Below are positions 47,718 to 55,740 of a stretch of 64,000 nt of DNA, piece after piece (within the stretch, counting starts at the first letter, position 1; the number at the start of each line of letters is the position of its first letter). Origin of the DNA: Pseudomonas sp. UMAB-08 (GTDB lineage: Bacteria; Pseudomonadota; Gammaproteobacteria; Pseudomonadales; Pseudomonadaceae); NCBI RefSeq assembly GCF_900095225.1, contig NZ_LT607417.1, positions 45,540 through 109,539 of the forward strand. Direction: 5' to 3'. Below the pieces are notes generated by a model, which worked only from the letters and a program-made list of their open reading frames with translations, searched no databases and was not told where the DNA came from. Position numbers and translations under genes: made by a program.

Positions 47718-49525
47718 AGGATCGCCTTCGCTTTGATATATGGTTTAAGTTGTACCATTGGGTATGCCGTGGTGATATTAGCCTGCGGTGTACTCCCGTT
47801 AACAGCCGCAGGTAATGGGACTTGAAATTGCGTAACGGGGTCAAACGGATATCCATCTCGGTAAATATTTACAAATGGGGTGGTATCAGAAACGAGTGCA
47901 ATAAAATTCCCCATGTAGGATACCCCGCTTTGGTAGAAAGCCACCCCAAAACCTGAGCCAGGCAGAGTTAGTGGGTCTGACATTTTTAAAAATACGTCGC
48001 CAGAACGCTTATAGGTATTAATGCCGGGAGCGGTCAGCGTCCCAACTACCATATAAACTCCATCGGCACTGAAAGCAACGCTATAGCCTGCCCCGCTTGG
48101 CAAGGTTACAGGGTCAGTCAACTTTGTAAACACATCTCCTGAGCGCTTATAGGTCGTAACAAATGGCGTATTATCATACACAACAGTCATATAAGCGCCA
48201 TCGGCACTAAAAGCAACACCGTATGCTCTGCTGCTTGCACCTGGTAGATTTGCAGGGTTAGCAAGCTTTGTAAACACATCGCCCGCCCGTTTGTAGATCG
48301 TAACGAATGGGGAAGCAATATGCACAACGGACATATAAATTCCATCAGTACTAAAAGCAACCCCAGCTCCTATACCTGTCGGTAGAGTTGTTGGGTTAGT
48401 AAGCTTTGTAAACACGTCTCCTGAGCGCTTATAGATCGTAACGAAGGGGGTAATGTCGTGCGCAACAGTCATGTATACACCATCAGTACTAAAAGCAACC
48501 CCAGTTCCTATACCTGTCGGTAGAGTTGTTGGGTTAGTAAGTTTTGTAAACACGTCTCCTGAGCGCTTATAGATCGTAACGAAAGGGGTAATGTCGTGCG
48601 CAACAGTCATGTATACGCCGTCGGCGCTGAAAGCAACTCCCCGGCCCGCTCCGGTCGGTAGAGTTGAGGGGTCAGCCAACTTAGTCAATACATCGCCGGA
48701 GCGCTTATAGATGAGAATAAACGGTGATGCGGTCTGCGCGACCGCCAGGTATACGCCGTCGGCACTGAAAGCTGTCCCCCGGCAAGCTCCTGTCGGCTGG
48801 ATTGCGGGAGATGCCAGCTTGGTAACAGGTTCTGTTTTAACTACACCAATTACTGCGAACAACTCAGGCCACGCTGACTGTAAATAGGCTGAACCATCCG
48901 CAGGAATATACGTGGCGTCAGGCGTTCTGACCGTTACCAATGTATCGCCGACAGACTGCCCGATAGCAGCCATCGCCGTTGCTTGTGCAATTGATACTGG
49001 CTTGTTTGCGTCACTGGTGTTGTCCGCATTACTCAGCCCGATATCGCCCTTGCTCAGAACGACGACGCCGGTCTTTGAGTTAACGCTGGTCACGGGTCCA
49101 CTTGAGATAGAGGCGGCCGAAGCTGCTGCCGCAGCAGCACTGGACGCAGCTTCAGCCGCTTTGGTCGTGGCGTTTGTGGCCTGGGTAGAGGCTGTCGTTG
49201 CACTGGATGCTGCTGCGGTTGCTTTAGTCGTGGCGTTTGTGGCTTGCGTAGCTGCGGTAGACGCGCTGGTCGCCGCCTCAGCCGCCTTGGTCGTCGCCGT
49301 ACCGGCCTGTGTAGTCGCTGTTGCGGCTTTTGTGGTCGCAGTGGCTTCGCTTGCAGCAGCGGCTACCTTCGATGAATCTGCCGCCGCAGCGCTGGAAGCT
49401 ACCGACGAGATAACGGCGTTCATCTCAACCGAGAACGTCGGCAACTGCGTTCCGAAGAACATATCGGTGTCGGTTTTAAACGTAGCTGCCGTGCGGTCAA
49501 GCACAGGCAATGGAGTGACTGACAT
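47714..49525 (-). CDS. Tail fibre with seven propeller-like repeats
   Basis: 603-residue fibre. Residues 1-40 are the virion-attachment part. Residues 41-140 are Ala/Thr/Ser-rich coiled coil (TTKAAEAATSASTAATQA). The linker VTSVNSKTGVVVLSKGDIGL is common in phage fibres. Residues 235-557 are seven repeats of 46 residues, followed by a 46-residue tail (VPLPAAVNGSTPQAN...). The repeats probably form a seven-bladed propeller used for receptor binding. The ATG at 49525 follows GAGGG; a codon 10 residues upstream is in the preceding gene fragment. Confidence 0.82.
   Translation of the reverse strand: MSVTPLPVLDRTAATFKTDTDMFFGTQLPTFSVEMNAVISSVASSAAAADSSKVAAAASEATATTKAATATTQAGTATTKAAEAATSASTAATQATNATTKATAAASSATTASTQATNATTKAAEAASSAAAAAASAASISSGPVTSVNSKTGVVVLSKGDIGLSNADNTSDANKPVSIAQATAMAAIGQSVGDTLVTVRTPDATYIPADGSAYLQSAWPELFAVIGVVKTEPVTKLASPAIQPTGACRGTAFSADGVYLAVAQTASPFILIYKRSGDVLTKLADPSTLPTGAGRGVAFSADGVYMTVAHDITPFVTIYKRSGDVFTKLTNPTTLPTGIGTGVAFSTDGVYMTVAHDITPFVTIYKRSGDVFTKLTNPTTLPTGIGAGVAFSTDGIYMSVVHIASPFVTIYKRAGDVFTKLANPANLPGASSRAYGVAFSADGAYMTVVYDNTPFVTTYKRSGDVFTKLTDPVTLPSGAGYSVAFSADGVYMVVGTLTAPGINTYKRSGDVFLKMSDPLTLPGSGFGVAFYQSGVSYMGNFIALVSDTTPFVNIYRDGYPFDPVTQFQVPLPAAVNGSTPQANITTAYPMVQLKPYIKAKAIL
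47855..48823 (-). repeat. Seven 138-bp coding repeats in the tail fibre
   Basis: Each unit encodes the pattern TKL-x-P-x2-LPTG-x-G-x-GVAFS-x-DGVY...PFVTIYKRSGDVF. The two units read around 48360-48640 are almost identical in DNA, which suggests recent duplication or gene conversion. The others are diverged. Unit length is 46 residues except for small insertions in units 5 and 7. Confidence 0.85.
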
Positions 49526-49743
49526 TAGATAAGGCCCTCGATTTCTAGCGAGCAAAGGTGATAGGTGAGGTATGGGATTTCGATATGGAAGCTGCTAAAA
49601 AATCCATAAATCAGGAGCGGCTCATAGCCAGCCTCTTCGGTCCCGATATACACGCATGGCGTAGCCCTGAGCGCAGCCAGGGTGCGATATATCCGGTTAA
49701 AGCTGCCGAGCGTGGTCATCATGGTGAAGCTGCCTTTCTTGCT
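49525..49743 (-). pseudogene. Phage tail protein, 3' fragment
   Basis: The 65-73 residues ending LLIYGFFSSFHIEIPYLTY and then LCSLEIEGLI look like the conserved end of a phage tail protein of about 200 residues encoded between tape measure and fibre. The start overlaps the truncated tape-measure end. Upstream, in-frame codons (SKKGSFT) continue into the tape-measure fragment, marking a deletion junction near 49745. Confidence 0.6.
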
Positions 49744-49949
49744 GTAGCCAAGGCGCCTTTTAAAATATTGGCAGCGGATTCAGCGCTCTTGCCGACACGG
49801 TCAAACGCAGAATCTACCTTGCCCAACTGGTCATCAATTCGCCCGGTAGCTTTGGTGACTGATGCATCGGCCTTGTCCATTTCTTGGCGAAGCTGTGCCG
49901 TTGTTGCCTCAATACGGATCAGCATCCCCTGGACGTCTTGACCTGCCAT
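49719..49949 (-). pseudogene. Tail tape-measure protein, N-terminal fragment
   Basis: The 76 residues starting MAGQDVQGMLIRIEATTAQL, then LRQEMDKADASVTKATGRID and DRVGKSAESAANILKGALA, are the typical start of a tape-measure protein, which should exceed 600 residues. Here the frame ends after a few foreign codons. The rest of the gene has been deleted together with downstream tail genes. TGGAG precedes the ATG at 49949. Confidence 0.8.
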
Positions 49950-49967
49950 ATGCTTTTCTCCAGGCGT

Positions 49968-49987
49968 AAAAAAACCGCTCAAGGCGG
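49968..49987 (-). terminator. Rho-independent terminator-like hairpin
   Basis: On the minus strand CCGCCTTGAGCGG followed by seven T and an ACGCCTGGAG string, just before the tape-measure start. It copies the arrangement at 46422-46441. Confidence 0.7.
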
Positions 49988-50119
49988 CCGTTATCGAATA
50001 TTTTGTCAGCTATTTAGTGGTGTTCGTGCCACAAAGCCGAGCCTGTACGAATGCACAGTGGCATCTGGCCGGCCGTGATAGTAGCTTGACTCTCAAAGCA
50101 AACTATCTATGGAAGCAGA

Positions 50120-50365
50120 ATGAAGCACACCTACCTTTTTATCCTTGGAGAAGACCATCAGGTCGCCAGCATTGAGTCGGACGGCCCGCTGCCGCACTTG
50201 AAGATCGGTGTGCACCTTGACCTTGACTCGGACGACTATCGAGGTACGCCAGGCACTCATCTTGAAATCGAGGATATCTCTGTCGTCCTTCATGAGATCG
50301 GCGGAAAGATTGTGCGCAATGATGTATGTCTTCATTGCGCAGAGAGGCCTGGGCTCGCTCATTGA
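50120..50365 (+). CDS. Small hypothetical protein within the prophage
   Basis: 81-residue protein (MKHTYLFILGEDHQVASIES...) with an acidic beta-rich core (HLDLDSDDYRGTPGTHLEIE) and a C-terminal HCAERPGLAH. GGAAGC lies 5 bases before ATG. It is opposite in strand to the tail genes and separates the tail chaperone and tape-measure genes, so it was probably inserted as a moron. Function unknown; the overlapping opposite frame is less convincing. Confidence 0.6.
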   Translation: MKHTYLFILGEDHQVASIESDGPLPHLKIGVHLDLDSDDYRGTPGTHLEIEDISVVLHEIGGKIVRNDVCLHCAERPGLAH

Positions 50366-50437
50366 CCTAAATGGAAAACCCAACGCAGGACCGGATTTCC
50401 ATCCCATGACCTACTTTGGATATCGTTCAAAGGACGT

Positions 50438-50689
50438 TCAATCCATTTTCCTGCTCATCGCCGCCACCCTGAACCCCATTCGTGCCTCTTTAGCGGCGGC
50501 CTCTTTCGAGGGTGTTGGAGTGGGTGAGCCGTTCGGATTGGTCATTTGGAGAAAATGCACCTTGGCATCCCAAGCCATCAGAATTTCAGGCACGGGGGTC
50601 TCCCATGCTTCGCGAGGCGGCCAGCCTAGCCAACCGGTTGCTATGCCAAACACTTCGTCGACATAGCTGCCGTTGCCGGGTCGCGTTAC
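50438..50689 (-). CDS. Tail assembly chaperone T part, made by -1 frameshift
   Basis: Frame that follows the G-like gene after a -1 slip at 50689-50695. It adds about 83 residues (starting VTRPGNGSYVDEVFGIATG, then WLGWPPREAWETPVPEILMA), typical of the T domain of lambda gpGT-like tail chaperones. It has no good start of its own. The fusion would bind tape measure while the G part stays unfused. With the tape-measure gene broken, the product is now useless. Confidence 0.78.
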   Translation of the reverse strand, partial: VTRPGNGSYVDEVFGIATGWLGWPPREAWETPVPEILMAWDAKVHFLQMTNPNGSPTPTPSKEAAAKEARMGFRVAAMSRKMD

Positions 50690-51045
50690 TTTTTTCCCTT
50701 TTTCGCAGTCTCTTCCGCAGCCGCTTCAAGGTCTTCGGCAGTTTTTGCGGCAGGGTTCAGCAGCGCGATCAGGAACTGAATCAGCGGCGGCGTGACTTCA
50801 CCAATACCAGCTTCGTAGATTTCCTCTTCCAGCGCCTCAACCTCTTTGGGTTTCAGCATCAGACCGGCCCCAGCGGCAATGACGGCAGCCGCTGCACCCA
50901 GTTGCAGCTTCTGCACTTCTTGCAATGCGGGGGCGATACCACCGAAGCGCTGCTCGATGCGTTTTACGGCCTTGAGGGTGAAAGCCAGGGAGTAGATTTC
51001 AGCACCTACGGTTACGTCGGTGGCGCCGTGATTAGTCTTGGACAT
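50686..51045 (-). CDS. Tail assembly chaperone G part
   Basis: 119-residue chaperone (MSKTNHGATDVTVGAEIYSL, then FTLKAVKRIEQRFGGIAPAL) with an acidic, Ala-rich helical end (LEAAAEETAKKGKK). It ends in GGA AAA AAG TAA. The A-AAA-AAG heptamer at 50689-50695 is the classical bacterial -1 slippery site and lies right at the stop, as in gpG/gpGT pairs. It lies between the tail-tube and tape-measure genes. Confidence 0.82.
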   Translation of the reverse strand: MSKTNHGATDVTVGAEIYSLAFTLKAVKRIEQRFGGIAPALQEVQKLQLGAAAAVIAAGAGLMLKPKEVEALEEEIYEAGIGEVTPPLIQFLIALLNPAAKTAEDLEAAAEETAKKGKK

Positions 51046-51117
51046 GGGTATCTCTCTTGATCAAATAGGGGTTATGCCGACACCGTAGAATTACGGTATC
51101 GGTGGAACTGGGGCAAG

Positions 51118-51591
51118 TTACGGAGCGACGGGCACTTCGTAGATTTCGGAGTTGATGCCAAGGGTCACGGTGCGCTTGACTACGCCCTCGACACTGATGC
51201 CGGTCTTCTTGTTGCTCATGACCTTGGCCGCGAAGTAATCCACCAGGCCGTCGACGTACTCGACTTTGATCGGGTAGTCGTATTGCGAGCGATCCTGAAA
51301 CGCCGCCACCAGTGCAAGCTGGCCAGCATCACCCGCATCGAAGCCGATCGACAGCTCGACCGAGCCAGCATCGGCCAGGCCTTTCAAGTGAGTGGCACGA
51401 CCCGAAGCCAGCGCGGAGAAGGTCACGTCGTTGATCGTGTCGCCGTAATCTCCGATGCTTTCCATTTCCCCGATCTCGATATAGGTCAGGGCAGACAGCA
51501 GAGTGATGGCCGCCGCAGAGGTCGCGGGAAGCTTGGCGGCGAGGCGCACGCCGATTGAGATTCGCGTGTTGGCGCCGGTATTAATACCCAT
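51118..51591 (-). CDS. Major tail (tube) protein
   Basis: 157-residue protein of the siphovirus tail-tube class: early TRISIGVRLAAKLPATS, central YIEIGEMESIGDYGDTINDV, then GFDAGDAGQLALVAAF, PIKVEYVDG and YFAAKVMSNKKTGISVEGVV. Its place after the tail-completion genes and before the chaperones fits. AGGAGG lies close to the start. Confidence 0.8.
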   Translation of the reverse strand: MGINTGANTRISIGVRLAAKLPATSAAAITLLSALTYIEIGEMESIGDYGDTINDVTFSALASGRATHLKGLADAGSVELSIGFDAGDAGQLALVAAFQDRSQYDYPIKVEYVDGLVDYFAAKVMSNKKTGISVEGVVKRTVTLGINSEIYEVPVAP

Positions 51592-51649
51592 GGGTAGTCC
51601 TCCTTAGGACAGGTGATAAAGCCGCAACGCGGCGGTGGCTCAGTTGGAA

Positions 51650-52036
51650 TTAGTGTTGAGTGATGATCTGGAGCGTGACGCTGCCCATGTAGGTGACGCC
51701 GTCCGGTTCGCGGTTGGTGCTGGTGCGCAGGACGCGAACCGAGACGGCTCGGCCGGCGCTCAACGGCAGCGCGATCTCGTCCAGGGCGGACGCTATCTCA
51801 CTGTTGATCCGCTTCACTTCGGCTTGCCCTTGGTAATCGGACCAGACCGACAGGTAAAACAGACGGTTTTCGCGTTTCTTGCCGGAGATCGGCGATGCGT
51901 TATCCGAAACCTCATAGTCGAGAGTGACATACGGATATGCCGTACCCATCGGCACCGCATCAAACACCGGCACCGTCAGGCTGGCCGAGAGTTTTTGAAA
52001 CAGCGCCGCCTGTAATGCCAAGCTTGGGTCGCTCAT
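51650..52036 (-). CDS. Tail completion protein, DUF3168
   Basis: 128-residue DUF3168 protein (lambda gpU-like position): LALQAALFQKLSASLTVPVF, then YPYVTLDYEVSD, KRENRLFYLSVWSDYQG and the DGVTYMGSVTLQII end. It overlaps the HK97-gp10-like gene by four bases. It terminates the tail at the neck end. Confidence 0.83.
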   Translation of the reverse strand: MSDPSLALQAALFQKLSASLTVPVFDAVPMGTAYPYVTLDYEVSDNASPISGKKRENRLFYLSVWSDYQGQAEVKRINSEIASALDEIALPLSAGRAVSVRVLRTSTNREPDGVTYMGSVTLQIITQH

Positions 52037-52458
52037 GTAGCCTCCGCCGCCTTTTTCAGCGTACTGGCAATCGCCCTGCTGATGATCAGTCGGATATCGT
52101 CCCGGTGTAGGTCGATTGACGGACGAAGCCAGGGGTGCGCAGGGCGAGCAGCAACCGTGCTATCGCCCCGGACATACTGCTTGGTGCCGTATTCGACAAA
52201 CCGGGTGTAGAAGAGATGCCGGTTGTCCTTCTTGCCGCGAATACCGATCTGCGCATCGAGTCCGCTTTTCGAGACAAAGGCCTCAAGCGATTCCTCGGCG
52301 TCACCAGTATCGCGCGGCATCAGTTCCTTCTGTGTCGCCAGCACCAGGTTGGCAGCCTCGACCATGGCTGGCCGCAAATCGCTTTCCATTTGATTGCCGA
52401 TCCGGCGCAGCAGACCGCGTAACTTGAAGTTGCCTTGCATGCTGGAGCGTCGCGCCAT
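52033..52458 (-). CDS. HK97 gp10-like head-tail protein
   Basis: 141-residue protein of the HK97-gp10 family: helical start (NFKLRGLLRRIGNQMESDLR), ANLVLATQKELMPRDTGDAE, FVEYGTKQYVRGDSTVAA with the PAHPWLRPSID motif typical of the family. The ATG at 52458 has AGGAGG 7 bases upstream. It acts in head-tail joining. Confidence 0.85.
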   Translation of the reverse strand: MARRSSMQGNFKLRGLLRRIGNQMESDLRPAMVEAANLVLATQKELMPRDTGDAEESLEAFVSKSGLDAQIGIRGKKDNRHLFYTRFVEYGTKQYVRGDSTVAARPAHPWLRPSIDLHRDDIRLIISRAIASTLKKAAEAT

Positions 52459-52460
52459 GA

Positions 52461-52787
52461 TCAAGCCTCCTGAGCTTTAACGAGAGAGCACAGCAGCCGA
52501 AGCATGGAATGCGCGTTATCGGGCAGCGCAGCTTCGATAAAGTAGCGCGTTGTTCCATCGACAATGCGTAGCCCCGCTACTAAATCCGTAGCAGGCCGGA
52601 CCCGAATCTCGGCAGTGACCAAGGCGGTGATCTGCTGCGCGACGACTGACGTTCTACCGGTGGGCACGGTGATTTCTGCCCAGACCTTGCGCAGCTCAGC
52701 CCAGCCTTGCTTGTAGCCGCCCATTCCGTCTGGAATGCGCGCTTGCTGCTGGACGGAGCAGCGGTGTCGCAGTGGTCCGGCTCTCAT
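52461..52787 (-). CDS. Head closure / head-tail adaptor protein
   Basis: 108-residue SPP1 gp16-like head-tail adaptor: MRAGPLRHRCSVQQQARIPD, then GMGGYKQGWAELRKVWAEI, typical of the family, and YFIEAALPDNAHSMLRLLC at the end. It overlaps the connector gene by one base. Confidence 0.83.
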   Translation of the reverse strand: MRAGPLRHRCSVQQQARIPDGMGGYKQGWAELRKVWAEITVPTGRTSVVAQQITALVTAEIRVRPATDLVAGLRIVDGTTRYFIEAALPDNAHSMLRLLCSLVKAQEA

Positions 52788-53086
52788 CAGAAACGCTTCC
52801 TTGTCCAGAGGAGTGCGGCGACCCCCATCGGTAATTGACTGGCGGATACCCCGGTCACGACCTCCTCTCGGTTCGCGTACCAGTGGCCCACCAGCAGCAA
52901 GACAGCCTGCTCAACATCAGGAGTCAGACCCATCTCCTCAGGTCCAACCGGTGCTGTATCGACGAGAGTACGGTCGCAATGCATGGCCACATGAGCCTTG
53001 GCGGCCTCGACGTAACCCGAAATGACCACGTCCTCTTCACTACCATCAACCCGTAGGTGCAGTTTTACGCGGTCAAGATCGAGCAT
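52787..53086 (-). CDS. Head-tail connector (gp6-like)
   Basis: 99-residue all-helical connector of the HK97 gp6 type: LDLDRVKLHLRVDGSEEDVV, then YVEAAKAHVAMHCDRTL and AVLLLVGHWYANREEV, with the conserved WYANRE. It probably forms a ring under the portal. Confidence 0.85.
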   Translation of the reverse strand: MLDLDRVKLHLRVDGSEEDVVISGYVEAAKAHVAMHCDRTLVDTAPVGPEEMGLTPDVEQAVLLLVGHWYANREEVVTGVSASQLPMGVAALLWTRKRF

Positions 53087-53278
53087 TTATTTGGTCTCGG
53101 TCGCTTTGGCTTGCTTGTTGGACGCAGGCTTGACTGCCTCTACCAGCCCCTTGCCGATCAAGGCATGTGCCAGCTCTTCATCCTCGACATCGAGAATAGC
53201 GCCAGCCTGGATGCGGCCACTTTCGGTTTTGAGCTTTGCAGGATCGCCTTCAAAGCCCCAGAGCACTTTCAGTTCCAT
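53087..53278 (-). CDS. Small phage head-region protein
   Basis: 63-residue protein (MELKVLWGFEGDPAKLKTES...) with a short beta/alpha fold and a Lys/Ala-rich tail (ASNKQAKATETK), found between capsid and connector genes in related prophages. The ATG at 53278 follows GGAGAG; an earlier TTG is less likely. Function unknown. Confidence 0.68.
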   Translation of the reverse strand: MELKVLWGFEGDPAKLKTESGRIQAGAILDVEDEELAHALIGKGLVEAVKPASNKQAKATETK

Positions 53279-53345
53279 GGTTCTCTCCAAATGAAAATGG
53301 GGCCATGAGGCCCCAAGGGATGGATCATTCAGCGGGTCGAGTGGA

Positions 53346-53879
53346 TCACTCGGCCAGCGCGAAGCGGCCTTTAACGAAGGCGTACTTCTTACGAACCGCC
53401 AGACCCAAACGCTCTTCCACCAGGATCGCGCGTTGGTTCTTGATGAAGTCGTCGTTGATCATGCCGACCTTGATGGTGAAGCCCATGCGATCATAGATCC
53501 GCGCACCCTGCTGGAACGAACCAGTCAGGAATTCGCCGCCAGTGGTCGAACCGTCGCCTTCGTCCATGCTGTCGGATGCAACGACAGGACGACCCCAGAG
53601 AACCGGAGTGACCAAACCCTGCAGGTTGGCGAACAGGTAGCGGTTCTCGCCATCCTTCTGCAGCTCGATGTTCATCCAGTCGAGGTCGGACATGACGATG
53701 GCATCAGCAGGCAGCTTGGACTGCTTGCGCGCCTGGTAGATCGCTCGACGGATCGTGTCGATTGCCGTGTCGCTCGCCTTGGTCAGGTTCGCATCGAACA
53801 CGGTGGCCTGAGTCATGATGCCGTTCAGGTTGTTACCGGTGCCGTCACCCTTCAACAGCTGACCTTCGCGCTTCAGCTC
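53346..53879 (-). pseudogene. Major capsid protein, C-terminal part (cut by inversion)
   Basis: 178 codons (stop included) of an HK97-type capsid protein from ELKREGQLLKGDGTGNNLNG through the end. The open frame starts at the inversion junction. The missing N-terminal part is on the other strand at 55064-55740. Joined as RYDL-ELKREG the two give about 400 residues, the family's length. In this orientation no complete capsid is encoded. Confidence 0.86.
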
Positions 53880-54439
53880 AGTTCCTCACCGAGGCCCAAC
53901 AAGCTCAAGTGCTGGACAAATTCCCCAAGATCCGCGACGGCGACGTTGAGGACATCGGGAAGATGGGGCTGCTGCAGGGCGGGCCGAAGATTGTCCCGGC
54001 TGGCATGACGCAGAAAGACAGCCAGTTCATCGAATCACAGCAGTTCCAAGAGGAGGCGCTGGCGGGTATCTGGGGCGTACCGCTCTACCTGGCCAACCGC
54101 GCTGGCAAGACCTCGATCATGGGCTCGAACCTGGAGCAGCAAACCAGCGGGTTCATAACCTTCGGCCTCAGCCCGTACATCAAGGCGATTGAGGACGAGA
54201 TCAACGACAAGCTATTTGGCGGCACGACTCAGTTCGTCGAGTTCGTGGTGGAGGGCATTTTGCGCGCCGACAGCGCAGGCCGCGCCACTTACTACGGCAG
54301 CGCCCTTGGCGGGTCAGGCGGCTCTGGGTGGATGACCATCAACGAGGTTCGCCGCAAAGAAAACCTTCCTCCGCTGTCTGGCGAAGAATACGACCGGGTC
54401 ACCCGGTGGGAGATGCAGACCAATGCTAAGCAAACTTGA
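53879..54439 (+). pseudogene. Portal protein, C-terminal part (inverted segment)
   Basis: 186 codons of an HK97-type portal protein from QFLTEAQQAQVLDKFPKIRD through the end (IWGVPLYLANRAGKTSIMGS, then EQQTSGFITFGLSPYIKAIE). It is on the plus strand, opposite to its N-terminal part at 55740-56390. Re-inverting 53880-55739 restores YDQFLTEAQQ and a portal of about 400 residues. It overlaps the protease start by 17 bases. Confidence 0.86.
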
Positions 54440-55739
54440 AGTCCCCTTCGAAGTTAAGGCCGTCGATGACGCCGGTAACTTTGAAGGCTATGCCGCAGTG
54501 TTCAACAACATCGACCTGGGTGACGACGTGATCCTTCCGGGCGCGTTCACCAAGGTGAAAACCACTCGGGCGGGCCGCTTGAAGTTGGCACTGTTCCACG
54601 ATCTGACCCGGCTGGTCGGTTCGGCTGAGTTCTCCCAGGACGATCACGGCCTGTTCATCAAGGGCAAGGTCAACCTCGCGGTGAGCTATGCGCGCGATGC
54701 GTACGAGCTGATGAAGGACGGCACACTCGACAGCATGTCCATTGGCTTCAACACGCTGGTGGCCACCTATGAAGAGCGGGCCGGCCGGAGCGTGCGGATC
54801 ATCAAGCAGGCTGAGCTCTGGGAAGCCTCGCTGGTGCCGTTCGGCATGAATCCCGAAGCGCAAGTCACCGACGTGAAGTCGGACATCAGAATTTTTGAGA
54901 ATGCCCTGCGTGAACGCATGGGGCTTTCACAGAAGGAGGCGGCCGCAGTCGCCTCGCTCGGCTATCCAGCGTTCCACCGTGATGGTGGTGACGCGGCCAC
55001 GGCGACCGTGGAAGAGCTGAAAAAACTATCAATCACCTTTGACCAAATTTTTGGAGTGTCGCCATGACCGATCCAGTTAAAGAAGTAAAAGATTCCCTTG
55101 AAGCCAAGCTGAAGGAAGGTTTCGGCGGGCTGCAACTGAAGTATGACGCCGTTGCTGACGAGCTACAGAAGGGCAACACCGTCACAGCTTCCATGAAGGC
55201 GCAGATCGAAAACCAAAAGGGCGAGATCGAGCGCGTCATCGAGCAGGTGCAAAAGCTCGAAGAGAAAGGTGTCAAGTTGCGAACTGCTGGCGGTGAGAAG
55301 AAAAGTTTCATCGACTTCGTTAAGGGCAACGAGAAGTACCAGGCGCTGACCCAAAAAAATCAGTCTTCGGCTGAGATCGAGGTTAGTAAGTCCGACATGG
55401 CCAGCATGGCCGAAACCAAGGTCACCAGTTCTGGCTTGGTCGCGCCGCAGTATGATCCGGTGATCCAAGGCGCGCCGCGCCAGAACCTGCTGATTCGCGA
55501 CTTGATCCCCACCACTCCGGTGACCGGCCAGGCGTTCACTTATTTCCGCGAACTGCTGCACACCCTGGGTGCTGGGATGGTGCCAGAAGGCGGGGCCAAG
55601 CCAACCAGCAACGTGACCTTTGAACAGGTGACCGACACGATCAAGAAGATCGCCGTATGGATGCCGGTGACCGATGAAGCGCTGGACGATGTGCCCCAGC
55701 TCTACAGCTACATTCAAGAGCTGCTGCGCTACGACCTAG
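53880..55739. other. Inverted 1.86-kb segment
   Basis: Portal C-part, prohead protease and capsid N-part lie on the plus strand, while all other head and tail genes are on the minus strand. At both ends a portal piece abuts a capsid piece. The junctions share only a GA/TC dinucleotide, by my reading. Reversing the segment rebuilds both genes in frame. No recombinase gene is adjacent. Confidence 0.85.
54423..55067 (+). CDS. Prohead protease, HK97 family
   Basis: 214-residue capsid-maturation serine protease (PF04586): VKAVDDAGNFEGYAAVFNNI, LALFHDLTRLVGSAEF with the catalytic-type His, the Ser in LDSMSIGFNT and the downstream Glu in QAELWEASLVPFGMNPEA. The gene is intact but inverted with its neighbours, and overlaps portal and capsid fragments at both ends. 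Its substrate, the capsid delta domain, is encoded next to it. Confidence 0.88.
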   Translation: MLSKLEVPFEVKAVDDAGNFEGYAAVFNNIDLGDDVILPGAFTKVKTTRAGRLKLALFHDLTRLVGSAEFSQDDHGLFIKGKVNLAVSYARDAYELMKDGTLDSMSIGFNTLVATYEERAGRSVRIIKQAELWEASLVPFGMNPEAQVTDVKSDIRIFENALRERMGLSQKEAAAVASLGYPAFHRDGGDAATATVEELKKLSITFDQIFGVSP

Positions 55740-55740
55740 A
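55064..55740 (+). pseudogene. Major capsid protein, N-terminal part (inverted segment)
   Basis: 225 codons of an HK97-type capsid: coiled-coil delta domain (about 1-85, DELQKGNTVTASMKAQIENQ), then SGLVAPQYDPVIQGAPRQNL and IAVWMPVTDEALDDVPQLYS, up to ELLRYDL. A few out-of-family codons lead to a stop at 55750. TTGGAG precedes ATG. The C-terminal part is at 53346-53879 on the other strand. Confidence 0.87.

Noticed and set aside
47855..48823. Regular repeats considered as a CRISPR array
   Set aside because: The 138-bp period stays in one coding frame and the units are variants of one protein motif; there are no spacers.
48912..49532. Plus-strand Ala/Val-rich frame of 206 codons
   Set aside because: Mirror of the Ala/Thr-rich coiled coil of the tail fibre.
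50093..50407. Minus-strand frame overlapping the gene at 50120-50365
   Set aside because: No ribosome site; the plus-strand frame has GGAAGC before ATG and a more protein-like composition. Not fully excluded.
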